Assembly (NCBI GenBank): GCA_027317185.1
Contig: DAHVFB010000012.1
Location: 1 to 50,671 of the forward strand
Length of the DNA stretch: 50,671 bases
Reading direction: 5' to 3'
Source: Deltaproteobacteria bacterium
Lineage (GTDB): Bacteria; Desulfobacterota; Binatia; Binatales; Binataceae
In this document: positions 27,561-36,359 of the stretch, piece after piece
Layout: each line of letters begins with the position of its first letter
Numbering within the stretch: the first letter of the stretch is position 1
Program-made: the position numbers and the translations under genes
Notes under the pieces: generated by a model
Told to the model about the DNA's origin: nothing
Databases searched by the model: none
Seen by the model: only the letters and a program-made list of their open reading frames with translations

Positions 27561-28403
27561 GTGAACGGAAAGGCCAGGAATTCAACGGCTTTGGCGCGAT
27601 CGATAAATATCTTAATCGCGACCACGGCCATCGGCTTGTGGCTTATAGCGGTCCCATGCGCGGCTGCGACTTTGCGCGTCTGCGCCGATCCAAATTACAT
27701 GCCCTTTTCCAATCGCGACGGGGAAGGATTTGAAAATAAAATAGCCAGCTTAGTCGCGAACAAGTTAGGCGATAAGCTCGAATACCATTGGAGCAGCTAT
27801 CGCGGCACGGGCGGCTTCGGTGAGTTTCTCGCGCGGACCCTCGATGCGCGCGTGTGCGACGTAGTGATCGATATTCCTTATGGTAGCCAGGAAGAGCTAA
27901 GCACCGATCCATTTTATGCGTCATCCTATGTTTTCATTTTCAAGAGAACCAAGGGATACGACCTCGAGAGCATGGACTCGCCGGTTCTCCGAAAGCTCAA
28001 AATCGGATTCGAAGCCGGCACGCCAGCGCAGGACGCGCTCAAAATCAGAGATTTGATCTTTGACGCTCAGGCGTTTCACATCGGCGAGGATGAGGGCACG
28101 TCGCCCGCTGCGATGCTGCAAGCGGTCGAAGATGGCCGCGTCGATGTGATGATCACCTGGGAACCAGCCGTCGGTTGGTTCTTGAAAAAGTACAGCGATC
28201 TGCGAGTGGTTCGAGTGCCGAACGAACGTGCTATGGGGTCCCCGGAGCAGTTCATGTTCTCCATGGCGATGGGTGTGCGCAAGGGCAATCGACGCATGCA
28301 GTCGCGGCTCAATCGAGTGATCTCGGCGCATAAGCAAGATCTTCAGAATGTACTCGCGCAGTATAACGTCAAACTTTACCCGGCGGCGGACGAGACGCCG
28401 TGA
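27561..28403 (+). CDS. xoxJ: Periplasmic solute-binding-like protein XoxJ
   Basis: A 280-residue exported protein with a long signal peptide (hydrophobic core about residues 16-36, ending CAAA). A periplasmic binding fold follows, beginning LRVCADPNYMPFSNRDGEGFENKIA, as in MxaJ/XoxJ proteins. XoxJ is thought to help activate or mature the XoxF apoenzyme. The GTG start at 27561 has GCGAGG upstream. It is 32 nt after xoxF and overlaps xoxG by 4 nt (GTGA). Confidence 0.9.
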   Translation: MNGKARNSTALARSINILIATTAIGLWLIAVPCAAATLRVCADPNYMPFSNRDGEGFENKIASLVANKLGDKLEYHWSSYRGTGGFGEFLARTLDARVCDVVIDIPYGSQEELSTDPFYASSYVFIFKRTKGYDLESMDSPVLRKLKIGFEAGTPAQDALKIRDLIFDAQAFHIGEDEGTSPAAMLQAVEDGRVDVMITWEPAVGWFLKKYSDLRVVRVPNERAMGSPEQFMFSMAMGVRKGNRRMQSRLNRVISAHKQDLQNVLAQYNVKLYPAADETP

Positions 28404-29182
28404 AGCATACCGCCGCCGGCCTTCGTAATCGCCAAATAATCGGCCACGGTAGTCGTCCGCTGGATGCAATCGCATTCGTTGCCATGCTGTCCATCTCGGC
28501 GCTGCTGATTGCGGTTTGCGTGAGAGCTGATACGAAGAACGCCAAAGGACTCGAACTGGCCAAACAGCAGGATTGCTTTTCCTGTCACGCGATCGATCAT
28601 GAGGTAGTTGGGCCGGCATGGATCAAAGTGGCGCAGACCTATGCGGGGCAGCCCAATGTCGCGTACACACTCGCCTTCAAGGTGATTAACGGCGGGGTGG
28701 GGCACTGGGGCAACGTGCCGATGCCTGCGCATCCGAAACTGAGCCAGGCCGATGCTACCCTGATCGTCAAATGGATACTCAGTTTAAGGGGGCAGGTAAG
28801 CGACAAACCGGGCAAGACCTACAGTTATAAGAACCAGGACGGTAAGCCGGTCACCTTACACTTTCAGGTATTCGCGGCCAACACTCATCAGGTTACCGAT
28901 GACGTGTTTTCTGGCTACGAGAAGTATAATTCCTATTGCTATCGATGCCATGGACCGGATGCGGTGGGCGGTGAATACGCCCCTGACCTGCGAAAGTCGC
29001 TGACCAATGGGATGAGCCGGCGCGAGTTTTTTATCGTCGCGATGGAAGGGCGCAAGGACAAGGGTATGCCTGACTGGGCCGGCTTTTTCAGCGCGGACGA
29101 GATGGAACAGATTTATCAGTACGTCAGGGTGCGTCAGCTTGGATTGATCGGAACCGGTCGCCCGCCCTCGGCTAATGATTAA
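28400..29182 (+). CDS. xoxG: Di-haem cytochrome c: c5xx domain fused to XoxG/cL-like domain
   Basis: A 260-residue exported protein (membrane-spanning signal about residues 23-42) with two haem sites. Haem 1 is CFSCH (Cys59-His63) with Met108 in NVPMPAHP, a layout like class I c551/c552 cytochromes. Haem 2 is CYRCH (Cys180-His184) with GMPDWAG Met223. The segment around it (DAVGGEYAPDLRKSL, MEGRKDKGMPDWAG) resembles XoxG/cytochrome cL, the electron acceptor of methanol dehydrogenase. Typical XoxG has one haem. The start is GTG at 28400, coupled to xoxJ. The fusion could pass electrons from XoxF through both haems to the oxidase. Confidence 0.88.
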   Translation: MKHTAAGLRNRQIIGHGSRPLDAIAFVAMLSISALLIAVCVRADTKNAKGLELAKQQDCFSCHAIDHEVVGPAWIKVAQTYAGQPNVAYTLAFKVINGGVGHWGNVPMPAHPKLSQADATLIVKWILSLRGQVSDKPGKTYSYKNQDGKPVTLHFQVFAANTHQVTDDVFSGYEKYNSYCYRCHGPDAVGGEYAPDLRKSLTNGMSRREFFIVAMEGRKDKGMPDWAGFFSADEMEQIYQYVRVRQLGLIGTGRPPSAND

Positions 29183-29200
29183 GCCGCACTTGAATGCGGC
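29183..29200 (+). terminator. Hairpin immediately after xoxG
   Basis: GCCGCA-CTTGAA-TGCGGC is a perfect 6-bp stem starting directly at the xoxG stop codon. No T run follows, so it may protect the mRNA 3' end or help Rho rather than terminate on its own. Confidence 0.3.
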
Positions 29201-29321
29201 GGATATTCCAAGTTCATTTCGCTTTTCGCGCAGTAGGGTCCATCGTATACTTTCGCCAAAGATTGACGAGGGCGAACCGTCCCTGTGCAACAAGTTCGCT
29301 TTTAATGTGTGAGGCAACGCG

Positions 29322-30200
29322 ATGCAGGAAGTTGCGAGCTCAGCGCCAACGATCGCTATCGTAGGCACTGGCGAAATGGGTACCGGTATCGGGCGCAGGT
29401 TGCATGCATCAGGCGCTATCGTTCGCACCTCGCTTCAGGGACGCAGCGCCGCCAGCCGCCTTCGCGTCGAACAGGCCGGTCTTGAGGTGCGCAATGATTA
29501 CCGCGATCTGATCGACCAGGCGGATTTCCTGTTTTCAATCGTGCCGCCCGGGCAGGCGTTGGCTGCTGCGAAAATGCTGGTCGGGCCGTTGCAGCAAGCA
29601 TCCGAGAAACCAGTTTATGTCGAGTGTAATGCGGTCTCGCCACGAACCGTCAATGAAGTAGCGCGCGTGCTGGGGGAAACCGGATGCCGGTTCATTGATG
29701 CAGGGATCATCGGTGGACCGCCGCCCGCCGATCTCGAAAAAATGAGCGATACCCCGAAAATCTATGCTTCCGGGGAGTCTGCGAGTTCTTTGTACAGCCT
29801 CAGCCGCTATGGCCTGAACATCAAAGTGATTGATGCGAAGATCGGCAGCGCGTCGGCTTTTAAGATGTGCTACGCGGGCCTCGCCAAGGGGCTGACCGCA
29901 ATCGGAAGTGTCATTTCGCAGGCTGCGGCGCGAAACGACCTCGCGGCACTGTTGCACGACGAACTTACCGCCAGTCAGCCTGAGCTTCTTCGAATTTTAA
30001 GCCGCCGTATTCCTGACATGCTACCAAAAGCTTATCGCTGGGTGGCCGAAATGGAAGAAATTGCAGACTTTCTGGGCCGAGATACTGCGGGAGCTCTCAT
30101 GTTTAATGGCGCCGCACAGATTTATTCCTCAATTGAAGGGCAAAGAGCCTCGGATTCGCAAGTGTGTATCGCGCAGATACTGGCCATCCTGAGTGATTGA
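29322..30200 (+). CDS. NAD(P)-binding dehydrogenase with DUF1932 domain
   Basis: A 292-residue protein with the N-terminal dinucleotide fold TIAIVGTGEMGTGIGRRL (GxGxMG), DFLFSIVPPGQAL and FIDAGIIGGPPP, as in the 6-phosphogluconate/3-hydroxyisobutyrate dehydrogenase superfamily. The C-terminal region (residues 185-270, FKMCYAGLAKGLTAI and RWVAEMEEIADFLG) matches the DUF1932 domain that accompanies this fold. The conserved Lys is in AFKMCYAG. The substrate is unknown. It is 140 nt after the methanol locus and probably a separate unit, with GAGG before its ATG. Confidence 0.8.
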   Translation: MQEVASSAPTIAIVGTGEMGTGIGRRLHASGAIVRTSLQGRSAASRLRVEQAGLEVRNDYRDLIDQADFLFSIVPPGQALAAAKMLVGPLQQASEKPVYVECNAVSPRTVNEVARVLGETGCRFIDAGIIGGPPPADLEKMSDTPKIYASGESASSLYSLSRYGLNIKVIDAKIGSASAFKMCYAGLAKGLTAIGSVISQAAARNDLAALLHDELTASQPELLRILSRRIPDMLPKAYRWVAEMEEIADFLGRDTAGALMFNGAAQIYSSIEGQRASDSQVCIAQILAILSD

Positions 30201-30393
30201 ATTGGTTGTTGGCCACTACTTTGCGATGAGGGCGGAAGCTCCGTTGCCGCAGAGATAGTTGTTGTAGCCTTTCCTTTTACCCCCTACAAAGCCCTTCATT
30301 CTGTCGCTTCTCTAAATTTTCTTTTCCTTGGCATAAAGCTTGATGCTTCTCGTTGTATCGAGAGTGGGAAAAAGTAGATTGGAGGTAAAAGGA

Positions 30394-30594
30394 ATGAAAA
30401 GTAGGTTAAACGCAGTTTCGCTTGGAATTGCAAGTTTGGCGTTTGTAACGGCAATGGGATGTTTCAGCTATCACAAAAGCGAAGAGGTGACGAAACCCGC
30501 GACTGCCGCTGACCAACCCACGACCACGACTACCACCACGCAATCCAACGATGGAACCGTGCATCAGCATTCGACCACCACCTATGCTCCCTGA
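30394..30594 (+). CDS. Small Thr-rich lipoprotein, unknown
   Basis: A 66-residue protein; GGAGGTAAAAGGA directly before the ATG at 30394 sets the start over an upstream in-frame ATG. A basic start and hydrophobic segment lead to AMGC, a non-ideal lipobox with Cys23. A short hydrophilic mature region follows with seven consecutive Thr and TVHQHSTTTY. Such small outer-membrane or periplasmic lipoproteins are common and have no predictable activity. No family recognised. Confidence 0.6.
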   Translation: MKSRLNAVSLGIASLAFVTAMGCFSYHKSEEVTKPATAADQPTTTTTTTQSNDGTVHQHSTTTYAP

Positions 30595-30654
30595 TGCCCC
30601 GGCTTCGGTGACTACGGCAAATCCCCGCATTCAATTTAGGTATGAATGATTAAA

Positions 30655-30701
30655 CGGGCACGCACTGACGCGCGGGCCGACTGGTGTCAGGAGCGTGCCC
30701 G
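30655..30701. terminator. Bidirectional terminator between convergent genes
   Basis: CGGGCACGC (30655-30663) and GCGTGCCCG (30693-30701) form a perfect 9-bp stem. An inner CTGAC/GTCAG pair lengthens it. It lies between the lipoprotein gene and the convergent RND operon. TTTAAT follows the stem when read on the minus strand and ATAATTT follows on the plus strand, so it could serve both. Confidence 0.6.
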
Positions 30702-30748
30702 ATAATTTCGACTGCGCTAGGAAGCACCACGCTGATAATTGGGCCGGA

Positions 30749-33700
30749 TCATCTCGTCGGCCCAAAATTCCCGTAGCGTACAGCCAGGGTGGGCAGTACC
30801 AGCAGATTGAGCGCGGTCGAAGTCAGGAGCCCGCCGAGGATGATGATCGCCATCGGCCCCTCGATTTCGCGCCCCGGCGCGCCGCTGCCGATCGCGAGTG
30901 GTAACAATCCCAGTGCGGTCACGATCGCGGTCATTAAAATGGGCACCAGGCGCTCCGACGCGCCGCGCAGCGCCGCTGCCGGTCCCCAGTTCAGGCCTTC
31001 GACCGAGACCAGATGCTCGAAGTGCGAGATCATCATGATCGAGTTGCGCATCGTGATCCCGAACAGCGTGACGAACCCGACCATCGAACCCAGCGAGAGC
31101 GATCCGCCGGCGACCAGTGCGGCGAGTATGCCGCCGACGAATGCGAATGGAATATTCGCCAGCACCAGCATCAAATTTCTGAAATTGCCAAAAGCGATAA
31201 AGAGCAGACTGACAATCACCACCGCGGCGATAAGGGAGTTGATCAGAATCTCGCGTGCGGACTGTGAGCGCGCCTGCGCGGCGCCGCTGAACTCAATATA
31301 GCTATCGCTTGCGAGCGGAACCTGCTGGCGGATTTCGCGCTCGGCAGCGGCGGCGAACGAAGTAAGATCGGCGCCCTGAACATTGCAGGTGACAATCTGA
31401 ACCCGGCGTGCGCCGTCGTGCATGATCGCGTAGCGTCCTGGCGCCAACGAGACGGAAGCCAGCGCGCCGAGCGGCATCAGTTGGCCCGCCGCGTTGCGCA
31501 GGATCAGATTTCTGAGGCTCTCCGGCCGGCGCCGATCTTTGGAATCGAGTATAACGGCAACATCGAAAAATCGATTGCCTTCATATACCTGAGCTACATT
31601 CGAACCCTGGTATGCGGTGCCGATCGCGTCGAGCACGTCAAGCGGACGGAAGCCGAACTGGACCAGCTTCGCGGGGTCCAAGCGCACGACCATCTGCGGC
31701 ATCCCGCCGGGTGATTGCACGCGCACGCCGGTCGCGCCGCGAATATGCGACAAAACTGCGGCGACCCGGTTTCCCTCGCGATCAAGGGTATCGAGGTCGC
31801 TGCCGAAGATATTAACCACCACGTCCGCTTGCTCGCCGGACAGGGTCTCCTGAATTCGTTCGGTGAGAAACGAGTTCATCGAAAAGTCATAACCGGGGAA
31901 GTTGATCAGCGTTTTCCTGATCTCGTTTTGGATATCGTCGACATCCTCGCCGGCCAGCGGCTTCAACCTCACGTCGAATTCGCTTTCGTGCGGTCCCAAC
32001 GTATCTTCGCCAAGTTCCGCGCGGCCGACTCTTTGCGCGACGCTCTCAACGTGAGGATTCCGCATCAGTGCGTGGGTCACCTCCGTACCGGTGCGGATCG
32101 ACTCCCGCAATGAGGTTCCCGGCACCGCGACCATGTGCAGCACGAAGCTGCGTTCCTGTAAATCGGGCAAAAAACTTCCGCCAAAGAATGGCAACGTACC
32201 CAGCGCCAGCAGGCACAGGATAATCGCGCCGCCGATCACCAGATCGGGATTGGCGGATGCGCGCTGAAGCATCCGCTGATGCGCGGCTTTCAGCTTGCGG
32301 ACAAAGGTAGTTTCCGGGGCGGCCTTAATTTTTGGCAGCATCGCCATACACAGCGCCGGAGTAACGGTCAGCGCGACCGCGAGCGAGGCCATGATGGCGA
32401 GGATGTAGGCCCATCCGAGGGGCGCGAAGATGCGCCCCTGCACGCCCGACATGGTGAGCACCGGCAGAAAAACCAGCGCGACGATAAAGGTTGCGTACAC
32501 CACAGCGCTGCGCACTTCGAGCGACGCCTCGAGGATCACGTTCAGCGTCCCGCGCGGATTTCCGAGGGCGTGATTGTCGCTTAGCCGCCGGAATACGTTT
32601 TCGACATCGATAATCGCGTCGTCGACCACTTCGCCGATTGCGATCGCCAGTCCGCCCAGGGTCAGCGTGTTAAGCGTCACACCCATCCGCTGCAGAATGA
32701 TGATCGCGATCAAAAGCGAAAGCGGGATTGCGGTCAGCGAAATGAAGGCGGTTCGCAGATTGTACAAAAATAACGTGAGCACGATCGCCACCAGCAGTCC
32801 GCCGAGCAGCAGCGATGTGCGTACATTATGAATCGTGGTTGCGACAAAACTTGCCGCGCGAAACAGGTTGGGATGGACCACGATGCCGCCGCGCTTGAAC
32901 ACCGGTGCCAGATCGCCGAGCGCGCGGTCAACTCCCTGCGTCACCTCGAGCGCATTCGCACCGTACTGAATCGTCACCTGAACGATCACGCCAGGTTGCC
33001 CCATCACCAATGCCGCGCCAATTGGCGGTGCAGGCGCCCATCGCACACGCGCCACATCGTTAAGCCGTACGCTTTCTCCCGCGCGCTGCGCGATGATGGT
33101 ATTGCCCAACTGCGACGGCGTGAGCGATTGGCCTTCGCTATGAATTACGACACGCTGGTTGGCAGTCTCGACGAAACCGGCTCCGCGCACTCCGGTCGAC
33201 GCCTGCGCGGCCGCCAGCACATCGCTGATCCCCAAGTGGTATGCGAGCAGGCGGGCCGGCCTCACCTGCACTTGAAGCTCGCGTTCGCCGCCGCCATAAA
33301 TCGCAATGTGGGCAACGCCGGGCACCGCCAGCAGGCGCGGCTGCAGCGTCCAGTCGGCAAAAGTCCGCAGCCCCATCAGCGTGCGCATCGGTGAGGTCAG
33401 CCCGATATCCATGATCACGGCGGTGGCGGAGGTCAGCGGCGCCATCGTGGGGGCGGCCACTCCAAGCGGCATCTGGCTCATGATTTCCAGCAGACGCTCG
33501 CCCACCATCTGCCGCGCCTGGTAGATGTCGGTCCCGTCCTGGAAGACCACCGTTACAACGGAAAGCCCTTGAATCGATTGGGAGCGAATCGTTTGCAGTC
33601 CCACCGTGCCGACCAGCGCGTTTTCGATCCGCTGCGTGACCAGGGTTTCGACCTGATCGGGCGAAAACCCCGGCGCTTCGGTCTGGATCGCCACTTGTGG

Positions 33701-33832
33701 CGGCGCGAACTCGGGAAACACGCCCAAACTTGCGTGCGCGGTAACATAAAGGCCGTAGAGCACGGTCAGGCAAGCGAGTGCGATCACCACCCCACGGAAA
33801 CGCAAAGAGAATTCTACTATCGCCTTGAGCAT
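30749..33832 (-). CDS. Heavy-metal-type RND efflux pump, inner-membrane subunit (CusA/CzcA-like)
   Basis: A 1027-residue proton-driven transporter with 12 transmembrane helices and two large periplasmic loops. The N-terminal run (GVFPEFAPPQVAIQTEAPGF, VETLVTQRIENALVG, RSQSIQGLSVVTVVF) matches the HME-RND group. The proton-relay region is GLAIAIGEVVDDAIIDVENV, with acidic residues in transmembrane helix 4. Metal specificity cannot be read with confidence. It is the last gene of the chrB-to-RND run, 23 nt after the adaptor gene. Regulation is probably through the BlaI-like repressor. Confidence 0.9.
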   Translation of the reverse strand: MLKAIVEFSLRFRGVVIALACLTVLYGLYVTAHASLGVFPEFAPPQVAIQTEAPGFSPDQVETLVTQRIENALVGTVGLQTIRSQSIQGLSVVTVVFQDGTDIYQARQMVGERLLEIMSQMPLGVAAPTMAPLTSATAVIMDIGLTSPMRTLMGLRTFADWTLQPRLLAVPGVAHIAIYGGGERELQVQVRPARLLAYHLGISDVLAAAQASTGVRGAGFVETANQRVVIHSEGQSLTPSQLGNTIIAQRAGESVRLNDVARVRWAPAPPIGAALVMGQPGVIVQVTIQYGANALEVTQGVDRALGDLAPVFKRGGIVVHPNLFRAASFVATTIHNVRTSLLLGGLLVAIVLTLFLYNLRTAFISLTAIPLSLLIAIIILQRMGVTLNTLTLGGLAIAIGEVVDDAIIDVENVFRRLSDNHALGNPRGTLNVILEASLEVRSAVVYATFIVALVFLPVLTMSGVQGRIFAPLGWAYILAIMASLAVALTVTPALCMAMLPKIKAAPETTFVRKLKAAHQRMLQRASANPDLVIGGAIILCLLALGTLPFFGGSFLPDLQERSFVLHMVAVPGTSLRESIRTGTEVTHALMRNPHVESVAQRVGRAELGEDTLGPHESEFDVRLKPLAGEDVDDIQNEIRKTLINFPGYDFSMNSFLTERIQETLSGEQADVVVNIFGSDLDTLDREGNRVAAVLSHIRGATGVRVQSPGGMPQMVVRLDPAKLVQFGFRPLDVLDAIGTAYQGSNVAQVYEGNRFFDVAVILDSKDRRRPESLRNLILRNAAGQLMPLGALASVSLAPGRYAIMHDGARRVQIVTCNVQGADLTSFAAAAEREIRQQVPLASDSYIEFSGAAQARSQSAREILINSLIAAVVIVSLLFIAFGNFRNLMLVLANIPFAFVGGILAALVAGGSLSLGSMVGFVTLFGITMRNSIMMISHFEHLVSVEGLNWGPAAALRGASERLVPILMTAIVTALGLLPLAIGSGAPGREIEGPMAIIILGGLLTSTALNLLVLPTLAVRYGNFGPTR

Positions 33833-33855
33833 TCGATGGTTTCCGCCTGGCCGCG

Positions 33856-34872
33856 CTAGTCCTCAACCTGGATTTCAGATTTGAATTCCTCGGATAGCAG
33901 CACCTGCGCGCCCGCGATCACGACCCGGTCACCCGGAGCAAAATCACGCATCACAAACCATCCGCCGGCTGTCATGGTTCCTCCGGCGAGCCGACGCCGC
34001 TCGAATTGCGTGGGCGTCACCTGAACATAGGCCCACGCGGCCTCGCCGGTTCGGACCACCGCGGCGCTCGGCACCACCACTCCGCGATCGGCAGAGGAGG
34101 ATTCAAGCCGGGCGCTGACGGCTGCGCCGGGGCGCAACGGAAAGCCCTGCGTCTTTACGCGCATTAAAAAACCCTGGCCTTGAAGATTCGGATCGACGCT
34201 GGGCGCTGGCCAGATCGCACTTGCGAGCAGGGGCTGGGCTTGCGCGCCGAGCACCGTGACTTCCGCGCTATCCGCCGCTTGTCCGAGCGATTGACGCGCG
34301 GGAATCGATACCTGGATGATCGCCTCCTCGCGGCTGATTAAGTTATCGATCAGCTTCGCGCGTTGGGTTTGCGGCATCGCCGCGATCGCGCTGCCCCATT
34401 CGTCCGCCATCCGCTGATTGAGCAAATTCAACTGCACCTGGCCGGATTGAAATGTCGCTCGTGCACTTTGGAATTCCTTGAGCGAAACGTTCTGCTTTTC
34501 CGAATGAAGAAGCTGGGCGCGTGTGAACTCCGCCCGCGACGCCTCCAGCGCGGCACGGTCAGAGGCCAATCGAGCATCGAGCGCCGCCAGCGGCACTGGA
34601 TCGAGGATTACGCCGTATGCGATCGCCTGGCGCTCGCGGTTGACCGGCGCCAGCATCGCGGTCCTGAGATTAATATGCGTCTGCTGATTGGGCTTGAGCG
34701 TGACGACCACATCACCGTTGGAAGCGTGCGATAGAATCGGCGTGGTCGCGGTGACCTGATCCTCGTCGTCGTCCGTATCGGGGCCGCCCGCGGCGAACAG
34801 CCACAGCAGGACGACGGCCACAGTGAGCATCGCGGTCACCGCCGCGATAAGCCGGGAACGCCTGGTTTTCAC
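33856..34872 (-). CDS. RND efflux periplasmic adaptor (membrane fusion) protein
   Basis: A 338-residue protein with an N-terminal membrane anchor (about residues 8-28) followed by an HlyD/CusB-like layout. There is a barrel-sandwich half with NLRTAMLAPVNRERQAIAYG, a helical hairpin (residues 80-180) and a beta-barrel with GFLMRVKTQGFPLRPGAAVSARL. The C-terminal DRVVIAGAQVLLSEEF is typical of HME adaptors. It bridges the RND pump and the outer-membrane channel. It overlaps the outer-membrane gene by 4 nt. I saw no His- or Met-rich metal-binding extension. Confidence 0.87.
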   Translation of the reverse strand: MKTRRSRLIAAVTAMLTVAVVLLWLFAAGGPDTDDDEDQVTATTPILSHASNGDVVVTLKPNQQTHINLRTAMLAPVNRERQAIAYGVILDPVPLAALDARLASDRAALEASRAEFTRAQLLHSEKQNVSLKEFQSARATFQSGQVQLNLLNQRMADEWGSAIAAMPQTQRAKLIDNLISREEAIIQVSIPARQSLGQAADSAEVTVLGAQAQPLLASAIWPAPSVDPNLQGQGFLMRVKTQGFPLRPGAAVSARLESSSADRGVVVPSAAVVRTGEAAWAYVQVTPTQFERRRLAGGTMTAGGWFVMRDFAPGDRVVIAGAQVLLSEEFKSEIQVED

Positions 34873-36359
34873 TCCGCTTGCACCTCGCTGTTATGCGGCG
34901 GTGGAAAGCTGAATGAGCTTGCATCACCGGATTCGAGCGGCCGCTGCATCGAATCTTCCAGCGCGCCGAGTGCGCCCTGAGCGTCGTTCAGAGCCTGCAG
35001 CAACATCTGTTGCGCCGATACGTTCTGCAGCCGGGCTGCGCTCAGAGTGATGGAATCGCTTTCGCCCACGGCGGCGGCGCGCGCGGCCTGATGATACCGC
35101 CGGGCCTGGTAGATCGCGGCGCTGCGCGCCGCCTCGAGCGCCGCCAGTGCGCCGCGATAGTTGATTAAAGCGCCCCGTGACTGCGCGATTATCGCAGCCT
35201 GCATCGCCATAAATTGGACGCCCATTGCCTTGCGCCGCGCCTGAGCTTCGGCAATCGGCCCCTGATTTTGATTGAAAACCGGTAGCGCCAGCGACGGTCC
35301 CAACTCGAAAATGTTTTCGCCGCCTTCCCAGGAATAACCGCCGGTCAGGTGGATGTCGGGATATTGTTTGGCGATTTCCAGTTTCAGCGCTTCGTCCGAC
35401 GCGGCGTATTGCGTCAATGCGCGGCGCAGATCGATTCGGTTGAGCAAAGCCATGCGCTGCACGATGTTTGGTGCGAGCGAAGCTTCACCGGGCGGATTGT
35501 CCATCGCGGTCCAGGTGAACCTTGCACCGTCGAGGGCTGCGATTGGCAGTCCGATGGCAGCCGCAAGCGCATTGCGATCATCCGGCACGCGGGCCTCGGC
35601 TTGAGCTGTAATGAGCCGCGCGCTTTCGAGGCCGCTCAGCGCCAAATCGAGTTGCGGTTGCGAGGCCTCACCGGCCCTGAGTCGTGCGGCCATCAAGCTT
35701 GCACTCTGCGCGAGCGCGTCTTGTTGCTGCTGCGCCAATCGATAGCGCCGCTGGTCGAACAGATATTGCTGCAGCGCGGCGCGGATCCGGCTGCGAACAC
35801 TCCATGCGGTCTCGCCGGCCGCCAGCCGCGCCGCGTCGGCCAGCCGCTCGGCCTGGGCAATTCGGTAGCCGCGCTTGCCAGCGGTTTCGATCGGCAGGTC
35901 GAGCGAAAAACTTCCGATCGCCCATGGCGCGAAGTTGGGGCTGTTGTGTACTACATATTCCGGACCGAGCCCGATCACCGGATTCGGCCGCGCGCCCGCC
36001 GTGATCACGGCCGCGTTGAATTGTTGGATTCGCGTCTGAGCCAGCGCGCTATCGGGACTGTAGTAAAAGCCCGCCAGGGTCAGCGCCTGCAAATCCCATC
36101 GCGGTGGCGGGCAAACGGCAGGCGATGGTTTCAGGTTGGCCCTGAGGTAATCGCACAATCGCGGATTAGTGAGCGATCGGCGGTCGAAATCCCGTGCAGT
36201 CTCAGCGGGGATGAGCGGGGCCGGCTGATAAGTTGCACATCCATAAAATGCGCTCGTCAGCAGCCCTGATACCCCCACAATTACCGCGCAAGCCATCGCC
36301 TTTTTATGAATGCGAAATAACACTGGGAACAGCACCAGATGCTCGGTGCCGGAATTCAC
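34869..36359 (-). CDS. TolC/CusC-type outer-membrane efflux protein
   Basis: A roughly 496-residue protein of the OEP family with two homologous halves of long helices, including RAALQQYLFDQRRYRLAQQQQDALAQ and LTGGYSWEGGENIFELGPSLALPVFNQNQGPIAEAQARR, the usual end-of-barrel signature. The N-terminus has a hydrophobic segment ending YGC (Cys about residue 41), suggesting a lipoprotein like CusC. The start is uncertain. GTG at 36359 overlaps the M56 gene by 4 nt and keeps the basic RIHKK ahead of the hydrophobic core. ATG at 36296 would remove it. The open frame extends further, to 36449. Confidence 0.85.
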   Translation of the reverse strand: MNSGTEHLVLFPVLFRIHKKAMACAVIVGVSGLLTSAFYGCATYQPAPLIPAETARDFDRRSLTNPRLCDYLRANLKPSPAVCPPPRWDLQALTLAGFYYSPDSALAQTRIQQFNAAVITAGARPNPVIGLGPEYVVHNSPNFAPWAIGSFSLDLPIETAGKRGYRIAQAERLADAARLAAGETAWSVRSRIRAALQQYLFDQRRYRLAQQQQDALAQSASLMAARLRAGEASQPQLDLALSGLESARLITAQAEARVPDDRNALAAAIGLPIAALDGARFTWTAMDNPPGEASLAPNIVQRMALLNRIDLRRALTQYAASDEALKLEIAKQYPDIHLTGGYSWEGGENIFELGPSLALPVFNQNQGPIAEAQARRKAMGVQFMAMQAAIIAQSRGALINYRGALAALEAARSAAIYQARRYHQAARAAAVGESDSITLSAARLQNVSAQQMLLQALNDAQGALGALEDSMQRPLESGDASSFSFPPPHNSEVQAE

